DNA from: Metaphire vulgaris
Taxonomy: Eukaryota; Annelida; Clitellata; Crassiclitellata; Megascolecidae
Assembly (NCBI GenBank): GCA_018105865.1
Contig: CM030832.1
Span: forward strand, 27,974,086 to 28,038,085
Reading direction: 5' to 3'
Length of the DNA stretch: 64,000 bases
The position numbers and the translations under genes are program-made. The notes below the pieces were generated by a model, which had not been told where the DNA came from, did not search any database, and was given only the letters and a program-made list of their open reading frames with translations. Shown here piece by piece: positions 10,297-22,800 of this stretch (the stretch's first letter is position 1; each line of letters opens with the position of its first letter).

Positions 10297-10668
10297 GGTA
10301 ATAATAATCCGCTGATCTGAGCTGATCCGCTGATTTCAGTTTGATATAGACAGTGGTCCGATCAGCGGCTTTAGAGCCATGCTGGGGGGGGGGATCAGCG
10401 GAGGTGAAAGGGATAACATATAAAATAGTTGTATTGCCGGCCATCTGGCCCCAGCACCTCTCTATAGCCGCAGATCTGGCCACTAAACGCCTATATCTCC
10501 GCAGATCTGAGCACTATAGCTCTATAGAAGCAGATCTGACCACTAGACGTCTACCGGGTATATCTCCGCTGATCTGACTCTCCCCCTCCCGGCCGCTGAT
10601 CGGATCACTAAACGTCTATATCAAATTGAGATCAGCGGATCAGCCCAGATCAGCGGATTATTATTACC
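10297..10668. mobile_element. Foldback element, Mutator-like by its TSD (372 bp)
   Basis: Ends are GGTAATAATAATCCGCTGAT and its inverted partner. The inverted arms extend inward about 55 bp through GATCAGCGG repeats to TTTGATATAGAC / GTCTATATCAAA. Flanks CTGAATTGCCG and CTGAATTGACG match at 10 of 11 positions, in the 9-11 bp range typical of Mutator-like elements. No ORF of its own. Confidence 0.75.
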
Positions 10669-10787
10669 CTGAATTGACGGCATTGACATATGGCAACGGA
10701 ACTGCAGTTCAGGACCTCGGACACGTGTAAAAGTTGGTTATAATATAATATAACAAGGTTTAAAGTGGTTCAGTAGGGACTGCCCTG

Positions 10788-11010
10788 GGTAGGGGTAAAA
10801 ACGAGCGGCGTAACTGAAAGTAGTCCGTAAACACTGATAGAAATTCCGTTGAAAGGGTTAGGGTCAGGGTTAGGGTCAGGGTTATGGTTAGGATTAACTT
10901 TAACTCTAACTCTAACCCTAACCCTAAACACTAACCATAAATCCTACCAAAACCCTAACCCATACTGATACTCGTAGTGATACCTTACGCCGCTCGTCTT
11001 TACCCCTACC
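10788..11010. mobile_element. Small TIR element with telomere-like core
   Basis: Terminal inverted repeats GGTAGGGGTAAAAACGAGCG / CGCTCGTCTTTACCCCTACC with a perfect 8-bp duplication CTGCCCTG. The core is GGGTTAGGGTCAGGGTTAGG followed by the inverse (CTAACCCTAACCC), forming a long hairpin. Confidence 0.85.
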
Positions 11011-11039
11011 CTGCCCTGTGTGAGAACCACTGTTGTTCC

Positions 11040-11305
11040 CGTCCAATCTAATATCCAAAACTACTGTTTCTTGAGTAGTTTCATGCTGTGTCCTCTGGTT
11101 CGATCATACTGCTTCATTGTAAAAAAAACAACTTTCTTGTATGTCTCAATCAAATCCCCTCTCTCTCTCCTTTTTCCCAGGGTTGTCAGTCCACAGTGTT
11201 TTAGCCTTTCCTCATAGGTTAGTTTAAAATGATATCCTTTGATCATCTTTGTTGCTCTGTGTTGTACTCTTTCTAAGGTCTCGAAGGCTAATAATCTCAA
11301 AGGTT
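11040..11305 (-). pseudogene. LINE ORF2 C-terminal fragment
   Basis: The minus-strand translation contains FETLERVQHRATKMIKGY, TYEERLKHCGLTTLGKRR and RGDLIETYKK, the conserved end of CR1/Jockey-type reverse-transcriptase ORFs. About 80 codons open, truncated both sides. Confidence 0.75.
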
Positions 11306-11432
11306 AATAGATCGTCAAGCTGGCTTCACAACCAGTCTGTAGCATTGTGCAATGTATGGATTCATTTTGGACTCTGTTACGAATAAAGCCATTGTATTTT
11401 ATTTGATTGTGTTTAATAATTGCTATCGTCTG

Positions 11433-11525
11433 CCACGGTGACTCGATCGGTAGAGTGTCAACGCTGAAACAGGGAGCTGTTGTTCTATCGAGACTTGGTT
11501 CAAACCCCGGGCGGTCAGAGATTTT
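11433..11525 (+). mobile_element. tRNA-like SINE fragment
   Basis: A-box-like TGACTCGATCGGTAGAG and B-box-like GGTTCAAACCCCGGG. Spacing is longer than a tRNA without a long variable arm, and no paired acceptor stem is evident. Confidence 0.45.
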
Positions 11526-11869
11526 ATTTCTCAGGCAGTAACTTGTATGCCCTCATGAAGTGGAAGTTAAAATGGCCTGTATAATGTATCAGTGTTCACT
11601 ACGCTCTGATACATTAGTGGTGATAGACAGTAAGGCTATAATAAATACCTGACAAAGCAGCTGCACACAATGATGAAGACACTTGCAAAAATTGACTGGT
11701 CACAGGAATACAAACAGGACAGAAGAGGTTTGAGGATTAGAAAAAGTGCTGGAGAAAAAGCTAATTTGAGGGAATTAAACTTTCACCAGTGCTATAGAAA
11801 TAAGGCTTATTGCATTACATATGTGGCTAGTGAAGTCTTTTGCCACTATTGACCATGATCCATCTCAGA
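11526..11869. other. No gene seen
   Basis: A 60-codon ORF at 11670-11852 is unsupported. CATGAAGTGGAAGTTAAAAT with a duplicated CTGATACATTA motif near 11600 may be the tail of the SINE. Confidence 0.35.
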
Positions 11870-11870
11870 G

Positions 11871-11931
<61 letters not shown>

Positions 11932-12140
11932 TGATATCTCATGAAGAATTATGAATCACTGGCTTATAAGATTCTGTATCTGGCAAACATCAGCTTATTT
12001 GGAGTTGTGCAACCTGTTCCCGTCAGAACACAGCGTCACAAATGGTCACAGTTGCGTTTTTAACGTAACATCATTAGCTTGGCTTAGTACTTGGATGGGT
12101 GACCATCCTGGGATCTAGTCGTGGTGCCACCAGCCAACCA

Positions 12141-12188
<48 letters not shown>

Positions 12189-12270
12189 TGATATCTCTTT
12201 ATGAATCACTTAGGAATCTTGGCAAACATCAGCTTATTTGGAGTTGTGCAACCTTTCTTACCTCATCATC
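11870..12270. repeat. Duplicated unit: (ATT)n plus TGATATCTC block with 5S-like segment
   Basis: Two (ATT)n arrays (about 11873-11930 and 12142-12188) are each followed by TTTGATATCTC, then by shared GGCAAACATCAGCTTATTTG and GAGTTGTGCAACCT. Between them, at about 12077-12117, GGCTTAGTACTTGGATGGGT strongly resembles the 3' internal control region of 5S rRNA, so this may be a 5S-derived SINE or 5S pseudogene. Confidence 0.6.
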
Positions 12271-13440
12271 GTTAGTACTTGGGGTCTTGTGTTGAGTCCC
12301 AGGGAATCTTGGCAAACTTCGTTGCCTTTCTAAAGCTTGTGTTGATATTAAAAAGTTAAATTAGAGTTTTAGAACATATTTAAAAGTGACAATCTAATGA
12401 TAAATAAGCTAGAAACCTCAGGCACTTTACTAACACTAATGTAACACAATAGTTTGGCAAAAGTTATAGCAACCTGTTAGTTTAGGTAGTTCCAAAACAC
12501 AAGAGCTGCCATGTTGAAATGGGTTCAACTTCAGTCCATTCTCCAGGGGTGACAGTATGCCTTATAAATTTCATTGAGTTTCAGAACACAACAATTTTGC
12601 ACAATTTTTTATTGACCATCGCTATGTACCCCCAATTAATGTTTCTTGTCTGTTTTACACAAGTCTCACAGCTGTTCTGGTCCTAAATAATGGTCTCCTG
12701 GTCTGTACCAATGATTATAGTATTGATCATGCTTGAAAGTGAGTTACATATTTATGATGGAAATCTGCAACAGTTGCATTGTGTTTTTGCACTGGATTTT
12801 TGTGTTTTGTGTGATCTTTTGTATGTGTCCAGTTTGATATTGCACTGACTTCCAACTGTGGTGTCATTTTGTGATGTCATTTTGCAGTGTCTTTTTGTGA
12901 TTTCTCTGATTGCAGTGATTATTATTGTTGTTGCTGATATTCTATTTATTTTAGTTGTTTTATTGCAGGTGTTTGATCTGACTGAAGTCTTCAAATGGAG
13001 GTGAGCTGTCAGTAGTCTGTATTTGTTGTTTAGCCTCACAAGTTACATGGTCTGATCAAACTTTAGTGGACATAGTTGAAACAATTAAGAGCTAATCCAT
13101 GGTGACTGTAATATTTCTGCAGCTCTAAGTAAGTAAGTAAGTAAAGAAGGTTCAATGCCTGCACTTATTTGGTGCATCAACTGAATGAGGTAGGTTGTCT
13201 TTTCCTTGCCTCCTTTCCTTCATCGGAGTAGGCACCCGGTTACCAAGCTGTTTCAGCTTGGTAAGAGTCAAGCAAAGAAAGTTACCAGCTGAAGGCATGA
13301 ACCTAGAACTCCACGACTGATGGACCAGATCATTTTTACCACTGGACTACTGCATGTAACACTATGACTGTTTAGCACACCAGATTTTAAAAGATGATTT
13401 TAATCAGTACAGTGTTGTTCTTTTCGTTATCACTGCCGAT
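12271..13440. other. Spacer/intron, no coding exon seen
   Basis: Probably the large 5' intron of the PGC-1 gene. Contains a (GTAA)n run at 13126-13145 followed by a SINE-like block (TTGGTAAGAGTCAAGC, GAACCTAGAACTCCACGACT, CCACTGGACTACTGC) to about 13350. Confidence 0.45.
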
Positions 13441-13445
13441 CGCCT

Positions 13446-13550
13446 ACAGACTTCTGGTCGAACGACAATAGGTCTACTATGATGGCCTAACCATAACCAT
13501 AACCCAGGTATTGTAGTAGACCTATTATCGATTGACCGGAAGTCTGTAGA
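13446..13550. mobile_element. Foldback MITE, about 105 bp
   Basis: Arms CTACAGACTTCTGGTCGAAC and GTTGACCGGAAGTCTGTAG-type partner pair over about 36 bp (both include AATAGGTCTACTA or its inverse). The core is CATAACCATAACCC. Confidence 0.65.
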
Positions 13551-13837
13551 CAAGTTGTCGTGGAATCATTCTTTCCATGTGATACAACTGACATGAAATA
13601 TTTTGATGGCAAATTTGAGGCCCTCAGTATAATCTCGTTACAAAAATTGTCCTTTTGTTATTGTGACGAAGTAATGAATATTGGATGTGTTTGTGTTGGA
13701 TATGTGCATATGCACTTAAATACACATATATACTAATAATGCATTAAGACTTGGTGTATATCAGTTTATTTTTGAGAGATTTTTACTAGATGTTCAAGTG
13801 TCTTTGTTTCTATTTTTAGACAATCAGTAGTGCTTCG

Positions 13838-16800
13838 ATGATGGATTCCTATATGAGTTTTGTGAAAACTGAAGACTTTGAGGTTAGTGTTGCGCTAAAG
13901 CTTAATCGTACAATGGCAGCATTATTAATAATACTCAAAATGAATGTAAAAAGTCAGCATGTTTCTCTTACAGCACATTGATCATTTGTGATTAGACTTT
14001 GAGAGGCTTAAAAGTTATTTAAATTGGAAAACGCCCTTATGTAGTGCATTTTACTTTCTTCATGGTTTCGTTTCTTATTACCAATTCCATATCGGGTTTT
14101 GATTAGACTTTTATATATAGGGGGTTTATTTTTTATACGATATTAGGCAAATTTGATATTTTCATCTTTTTTCAGTTATCTGAATATGGCTTCATGAATC
14201 CAGGAGACACAGCTTTAGAACAAATGATCCATACAGAGAGGGCACTTTCGCTAGCACACGCATTTGATGCAAAGAGCGACAGTGAAAATTCTTTGGACGA
14301 CTTCTGTTGTTTCGATTCTTCCGGGATTGTCAAACCAGAACCTGATTCTGACTATTCAGATTGTGATGTGGCTGCATTGGAGACGGAGCCATCTTCGATT
14401 GACATCGGAGCAATGGAAGGTCAAGCTGACAGATTTATGTCTATTGAAATTGAGCACGTGTTTGATGGGCGTCGTGGTTTGGAAGAAGAGCGTGCAGCAG
14501 TGAAGACCGAAGACAACTCTTTTGCCTCTGAAGATGCTGGTAAATTTCCAACAGTTTCTGTTTCTCTCGACTTGTCTAGCTTATTTGAGCACAAATATGG
14601 CAGTATTTAGTCATTTATGAAATGAACATTTTAATATTTCATTTTTGAATTTTTGGATCCACAAACCTGTATTTAAAGATTAAGAGTTATGTGTTTTTTT
14701 TAATTTAAACAAAAAAAAGAAGCTCAAACCTGGAATTAGGCTCAATTTCATTCAGAAGAAAGTTTGCAAATTTCTTTCTTTCAATTAATTGTAATTGAAA
14801 GAAATATATTATATACTTAATTTAATCAAGCTATAGTTTACATCGAGGTATTTGTGTTGTTAGTTATAGACTTAGAAAAACAAAATAGCTCATACTTTAT
14901 ATTTATATATTTCTTTAATTTTGAACAAGAACTTTTCATGAATATTTTATGTATAAAATAAGTTCATTTTTTTCCTGAATTTGTGTGACTATGATCATTT
15001 TCTTAATTCAGTTCAACCATTGGTCGTAACTATTAATGGTAATGAAGTTCAAATGCAGGATTTAATGGAAGGTTAGTAAATTCCTGTTTTTATTTCTTTT
15101 CCAAATATGTGATGATTTTGTTGTGTGTTGTTAATATTTGGAATCTTCTGGGTAATGACTTCTTGAAATATTATTTTTAAACATTTACCTTTGGTGAGGA
15201 AAATATTTTATAATTACAAGTCTTAAATAAAAAGTATTTTCATTTAAACTGGTTTTGTTCATAATTTGTCTGTTGTTGATTTTATTTTTATGTAAAGCTT
15301 TTATGACTAGTATTTTTTATTAGACACGCTAGGTCTCGTCCACAAATGACGTAACGCGCCTAGGGGAGGGGGTCCGGATATATGTTACGAAGTGTGATGA
15401 GGGGGGTTCTGTAAATGTGACGTAACGCAACAAAAATTTTTAAGTGACAACCCTTTTTTGCTTGTCAGGGTATTTGGAGAGGAAAAAATACTAGGATTGC
15501 CTTTTTTGCTTGTCAGTATGTTGGAGAGGGAAAAATAGAAGGATGAATGGCCTTTTTTTGCTTGTCAAGGCTTTTCGGAAGACAAAAAGGGATCGGCCCG
15601 TTGTTAAGTCATACTTTAGGTGTCTGACCTTTTGTTACGTCGCATTACGTAGGGGTTAGGGGTCAAAAAAGTGCCAAAATCACATAACATTTATTGGACG
15701 ACCCCTTATAGGTGTTTTATTATGGTCTTGTTTAAGTATTATGACTACTTTAAAAATTTCTACTATTTGAAACCCTTTACTAATTTATGAATGATTCTTC
15801 AGAAAAGGTGCTATACAAATTTTCTTATTACCGGTACATTATATTACAATGCACTACCTAACTTAAAACATATAGAATAAAGTGTTAAAACTGTCTTGTG
15901 ATCGTAGGCTGTTTTAAAACATCAGACAGTGCATTCACATTTGAACAAGTGCATGAAGAAGTTCAAGGCAAGTGCTAATGTCATGAGTTGTGTATTTATT
16001 ATGAGTATTATTCTATATCAGCATTTGGAATTACTGTTTAAAGACCATCTGTTGTGATTGATTGCAAACTACTGTATATACTCGTGGATAAGTTGACTGT
16101 GTTTTAAGCGAATTTTAGAGCATAAATTTGTTGACCTATACGCGAGTATATACAGTAGTTATGACCAGAGTTTGTTCTTGCATTTTGGGAGCTTGTACCA
16201 CCCATGGGGGTCTGGCAGTCTAGAGCCAAATTTTGCAATTGCCATTGGAATATGGTCCCTAAAAATGGTGACCACCAAGCCCTGAGTAAATTGAACCCTT
16301 GTTAAGAGACATTTTGTACTTGAAGTAAAGAAATTTGATAATTTTTAGTATATGCAATGTTCCTTTAATTGTGGTCCAGATTGTAAATGGTTATTTACAT
16401 ATATATATTTACATTGCTTATTTCTTATGTTATTTACTTGCAGATTTGCTGATTGAATATAGGGTAATTTGTTTGTTATGTGCAGCTATTTAATTATAGC
16501 ACAAGTTTGATTTTAAGTGTTACATTGAAAGGCTGTTGGAATTGACTTTTTAGATTTAGACTCTCTTTGTCCTTCTCTCTTTACCGATTGCAACGACAAA
16601 ACAGACATTGAACCGAGCAGAAGTGGAATGAATTTAGCAAGCGATGTCACAACGACAGACCAACTTCTAAAGAGCAAACCCATGTGCACTGATTTCACGG
16701 TTTCTTTTGGCAGAGAGGATGCACTGCCAGAAATTTGCCACACAAGCTCGAAACCTGATTGCGGCCTAAGGTTGGTAAATGGTATTTCGACAATAATTGT

Positions 16801-19800
16801 AGCATCGCTTGTCGTCGAAATTAATATATCTCAGATCTTTAGAATTTGCAAAAAACTTTGGGGTGTTAGTTGATTAGTCCATTTCTTTTAATACTCTTAT
16901 TTAAAGATGCTTCCGTTACAAAGATGATGAGCAAAATATTTGTCATGTGTCATTTTGTTGTATGGTTCTCATAAGTGACAAAAGTAATAGATATGCACTG
17001 GATGGTCATTGTTTTCGTTGATAATTTTAGTGCAGACATTTAATGCTGGCACTGAAACAGAGATGAAAAGTTGAGAGACAGAAAGGTGACTGGAATTCAG
17101 TTGGTGATATTTGGATCACAGTAATAATATCAAGTGCCATGAAAACTGCTGGCGTGATTATTTCTAGAATTGTGAATTTGGGGGGAGAGTGTCGGTAAAA
17201 TTTGGGGGTTTCTGCCGAATAAGTGTGGAAAAATGTCGTCCCACAAAAAGTCTGGCAGGCACAAAATTCAAAAAAACTTATAAAATCTCAAAAATCTCGA
17301 CAAGCAAAAAAAACGTTATCGGGTCTCTAAAAAGCCTGATGAGCAAAAAAGGTCATCAGATAAATAAAGTTGGGGGTGTTACTTCTTGAATTGGGGGTGT
17401 TTGGGGGCTATTTAGGGTACATACCGTTGTTAGCCATTGTTAGATTAGGAAATTTTGGGGTGTCGACCTCAAAATGGGATGGTGTTAGGGGGTGTAAAAT
17501 ATCCCTGACTGCTGGTAAATTCTGTCCTAAGGTAGCCCCTCCCTGATTTCAGGCAAGCAGCGATGCAGGTGGCACACCATTAATCTGGAGTAGTTTACCA
17601 TTGCTTTTTTCAGACATACCCGTATTTTACCTTTGCGTGTTATCAGCCTGCCATCATCCTGTCCCTTCACAACAATTGTGACTGTTAATCACAAAAATTC
17701 TAAAAAAGTTATAATAATTGAAGGTATTGGCTGTACTTATGGCAAAAATTTAAATGCCTAGGTTTACCTATAGTCCTTGATATTTATTTATTGATTGTAA
17801 ATTTGCACATCTCTAAAATTAGACTAAATTGATTTCTTACAGCTTTAATATCTCTTCACACGATGAAAATGCCTCACTTGAGAATGGAAAAATCCTGGAG
17901 GAGAGCGAGCAGAGCGGACACGAGCGCTTTAAAGGAGACCGGAAGAAGGATGCGGTTGATGAAAAAAGAATCAAGGATGCTGTTGAGAAAGTTAAGCAAA
18001 AGATGGCAAAACAGAAAGAAACAAGGTTGAAAGAAAAAGAATTGAGAAACAAGGACAGAGAGATGAAGATGTGGCAAAAAGCTCGTCTGCTGTCTCAGAA
18101 AATTGCCCGCGAGTCGGCCTGTTTGGCCAAAAACAACGCAGCTGAATCACAAAAGAAAGAAGAATCTAGCATTTTCACAAGGAAGAAGACGATATCGCCA
18201 AATTCTCTGACTGCCAGCATGCACACCGTAATTCAAAAGTCTTCGGGTGAAATGTCCTCAATGTCTCCTACCCCTTTACCAACTCCTCCATCAACGCCAT
18301 CTCGTACTTTGGCAGATGTTTCCAGTTCTCCATCGTCTGTTTGCAACCGTGAATCTGTTACAAAGTCAGCAATTAGGAAAAAGAGAAAAAGATCACCGTC
18401 GACTGAATCAACGGGGCCCATATCAGAGAAGCACCAAGCCTTGCCGCTCGGCTCAATCGCCAGTGTAACCGAAGTGGTCAAAGATGTGCCAAAATCTGTC
18501 AGCTACGGCCAGATATTTCTTCTGAAATCATCAATTGGAGGCACATCTGTCCTGAAATCCAATCTGAAGGCTATTTCTCCTGTGCCCGTATTAAAGTTGC
18601 CGAGTGCTACATCGACACGCACAGTTTTGAAATCGCTACTGAAGACTCAGTGTTGTGCAGATTCAGAAGTAAAGAAGCCCTCTTCTGCCAGGCCAGTGCG
18701 GGCTTCCTTGCTGAAGGCTTCATACACATCGCCTGTGCCGAAGACCTATCGTGCCCAGCCAACCAAAGAGATGTCTCCTCACAAGTCTGACATAATTAGA
18801 AATCCTGAAGTCTCCTCTAGTGCCTCAAAGTCATCAATATTGGATGAGAAATTAGCATTGGTTGGAGTAAATGCATCTACCACGGAAATAACTCTTGCAG
18901 CATCAAAAGGATCATTGAATCCGACAAAAAGTAGGCACTTTTTTGTCATAGATATCGTCAAGTTCTGTTTGTGTTTTTGCCTTGTACCAAAAGGGTTGCC
19001 AAGAACTTGTGTCCAGTAGTTCAAACACTGTTCTATCAGAACATACAGACCTGTCTATCTGTTCTCGAAAAACAGTACAAGTTTCTAATTATTCTGTATA
19101 TAAGGGGTGCTGTATAAATATTCCATAACATCGGTACAGCAACTTCGTTGTTAGCACCATGAGACTATGGCAAATAACCTTAGCTTTACTTGTGTAGATT
19201 TAACTTCTGCTTCCATAATATTCTACCTTTATTATATTTTCTGGAATTTTGTGGTAGAAAAGGCAATTGATCTTTTTGCATCGTAGTTGATATATTGTTT
19301 GACCAACAGAGCTTTTCAAGGATGCAATGCGTAGATGTTTATATTGTTGTGGATCAGTATCGGCATTAAGCATCATAAGTTTCTGTTTGTCTTATATCTA
19401 TAGTGAATGTATAGTAATAATGACTGTTGTTTCAAAACAATTATTTCACTGGTGATTGTTGAGAGCGTTTATTCATGGTTTCAGAACTTTGTTTTGTATT
19501 TTATTCTTTAAAGATGAAAAAGCAAAGGAAGGAGAGTTGCTTGGTGAATTGGTGAAATCGACAGCATCGGAAGAGAAACCAGAAGTCAAGGAAGAGTTTG
19601 GAATTTCATTGAAAGCCAAGGGTGATGACTGCAAAACAGATGTCAACTCTGGGAAGACAACCACACTGGTTGCAGGTCACGAGATCGATCAGCTATCTAA
19701 AGAAAAGAAAAAGAGAATTAATTTGAGCCAATACAAGAACCGATTAATGGAAAGACGCAAGATTGAGAAAGGCGACGAAGCAAAACCAGTCGGAATTACA

Positions 19801-22800
19801 AGAGAGAGCTCTTACGTAATGTTGGAACACAACTACTGTCTTGTAAATGAAGAAACTCAAAACAGTTTGAAACCTGATGGTTTGGCTAATCAAACATATC
19901 AGCCTGTTACTGCTGTGTCAACCACAGATATCACTTCAAGTTCTTCAAATCCTATGACTTGCATAGGTGTTATGGAATCAGCAAAAAAGCAGTCAGTTGT
20001 GAATGCTTCTACTAACATTAGATTACTCGATGTTGCTTCTCAGACAAATGTACCTTGCGATGTCTCTACTTCTGTGTCAAGTTTTGTAAACTTGTCAGGT
20101 ACTGATAGAAATTGTGTCTCCATTGTTCCGTCTCAGCCTTCGATTTCTTGTTCAGATAGTCCACCTTCCAAGCATCAAAGTTTTGTTACTGAGGTCAGTT
20201 GTGGTCTTCAATCATCAAAAGATATCGGTCACAGCTTAATCAAAAACTCTTCCTTGTCCTGCGCAAGTCAGAATGATCAGTCAGACAAGACTGTTGCTCC
20301 TCTTGGCCAAGGCCACTTTGCATTGGAGCAAAGATCTCAAACTGAAATCGGTCGTTTGCCGTCAAAATCTACCATGAATCAGGATTCTCTATCACAGAAT
20401 TCTCTAACCTTGGGATATGTTTTAAGCAAGATGGCAGAATCGGTGTCCAAAGCAAGAATGGATTCGAGCGTCAATCAGTCTTCTTCGTCAAGTATTTCAT
20501 CTGTGCCGAGCATGAACAGCGATGGACCAAAACAGGGGTCGGAGTCTTGGTCCAGCAGCGAATCGCCAAGTCGAGGGAACTCGTCTGAAAGAGAGTCTCG
20601 TGTGCGCAGCCGTTTTGCACAGAGACGAAAGTATCGCAGAAGATCTTCAAGTTCTGAGTAAGATGGTTTATTTTGGGATAGTTGGATTTTGTAATAGTAT
20701 TTGTTTAAGATGTACATCAGCTAGTTTAGCTAGATCAGGGGTCGGCAAGGTCGTCACCCTTTTTTAAGCCTGACAAACAAAAAGGCCATCACTAATTTTT
20801 TGTACTTAATATGTATACTTTTGAGAACTTTTGAACTTTGTCCAGCACAAACTTTCTAAAAAACATAAACTTTACAACTTTTTGGGGGCCTATCATAAAA
20901 TTATTTAATTACATGGCCCTTGGACAGTCACTGCCATATCAACTGGGCCCTCACTATCCAAAAGGTTGCTAACCCTTGAGCTCGGTCTATATCATTTTGG
21001 GCAATTAATTATTTAATTTGTGAATTTTTATGAATATCTGGCTAAGATTTTCTGTTCTTTAATTTTCAATTAAGTATATTACATCATGGCTATCTTAGGG
21101 TAATTTTTAGCGGGTCAGGACAACTGGGTAACGCCGATTGGGCCCCGGACAACTGAGCCCGCCAACTGGGTAACGGGACATCTGGGTAACGGGACATCTG
21201 GGCCCCGCATATCGAACTCCTAATAATAAATGAGGTTGTTGTAAAACTTCGGGTGGTCTGTCTTCTTTTAGCCTGTCTTCGGCTACAAATTGAGTACAAA
21301 TTCTTAATGGGAGGGGGAGCTGCTTCTTTGATCGTAAATACAACCTATAGTTACTACAGGCTTATATGGACTTAGAAGAGCTGAGCCTTCGCTGTATCGC
21401 TGCAGAATTTATGATGTTAAAGCATAAAACCAGCAAACCAAAATGGTCGCTCCCCTATTGCATTCATCAACACCATTCTCTCTTTCTCTGGATGTCCCGT
21501 TACCCAGATGTCCCGTTACCCAGTTGGCGGGCCCAGTTGTCCAGGGCCCAATCGGCGGTACCCAGTTGTCGCGGACCGAATTTTTAGACAGTGTATGTTA
21601 TCAAGAAGCTATGTGATGATAAAAAGAATGGATGCTTAAACAGTGTATGGTGGATTTTACCATTTTGGGAGTAACTTATTTCTGATTGGTCTTTATTTAT
21701 ACCCTGTAATGCCAGATTCTATTTTTTCTGTATGCTGAGTCTGGTTTTTATGATTTAGGCATCAAGACTTTTGAATCAACTGAAAAAAGTGATGCATTAC
21801 TTTTATTTTAAATTTGGAGACAACACTGTAATCAATATTGCCAGACAATAATTTTGCTTAATTTTGTTCGCAGCTCATCGACATCCTCACGTTCTCGGTC
21901 ACCATTAAGGCGGCGAAGTTACCGAAGGTCTGAAAGAAATGAAAGGTTGGAAGTATTCTATGCAAAATGGAAGACTTGTATTACTTTATCTCACAAAAAT
22001 TGGGTAATTTGTCATCTGAATTCTTACTATACTTTTTGAATTGAACTTTTATTTTAAAAATTATATTTTAGGTCACAATTTCGATCAAGATCTGGTTCAA
22101 ATGGCTATGGGTATTCAAGAACGCAAAAAACTCAAGATCTCAGTGAAGACAAAAGATGGGAAACTATTTGTCGGGTATGTAAAATCAATTTGAGTTATGT
22201 TTTGGTGGGAGTTGTTAGCCCTTCAATACATTCAGTGATTGTCGACATGATCTGTGCAGTCAATCCTGTTCTTTCTGCTTCCTTTGCATTGGTAAATTTC
22301 GTAGATTTTTCTGGTTGCTTGACTGTTATTAGTCTATTGAATAGGTTTTTGGACTTGTGCCTCACTTTATTGTTTATAAGCTTTCAGGCTTAGAATTTGA
22401 TAGCTATTAATTATCAAATATGCAAAATTGTTAGGCAAAATTTATTGATATGGCTTTAAATTTTGAATAGAAGTTTGTGTCATGGATGAGTTTCTGAAAT
22501 TGACTGAAATTGCCCAATTAGATATTTAGTTTAAGGAAATGTCAAAACAATGTCTAAAAATGTGTGAAATGTGTGGCAGTAAATATTATTTGTCAGTTGA
22601 AACAAATTAAATGGTTTTGTTGATTTAGTTGTTTTGGCTTTCTTGTTGCATTAACAGTCATTTGGTGTATTTATTCCTTTTGCTGACTGTGTTTTTTACT
22701 GTTAAAATTTTATTATTTAATTTTTTCAGGAGGAAAGACATGTTGTATTTATTGGTGGCATACCCACTGATTTCACAAAATTTGATCTTATAAAAAAGTT

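Noticed and set aside
10855..10965. Chromosome end or true interstitial telomere
   Set aside because: The TTAGGG-like units are few, degenerate and inverted around a centre, and are enclosed by TIRs and an 8-bp duplication.
12077..12117. Functional 5S rRNA gene
   Set aside because: Only the 3' control-region part matches; the rest of the 120-nt gene is not recognisable.
20658..20767. Read-through extension of PGC-1 exon 7
   Set aside because: The frame stops directly after the GTAAGA donor and the downstream RS exons join in phase.
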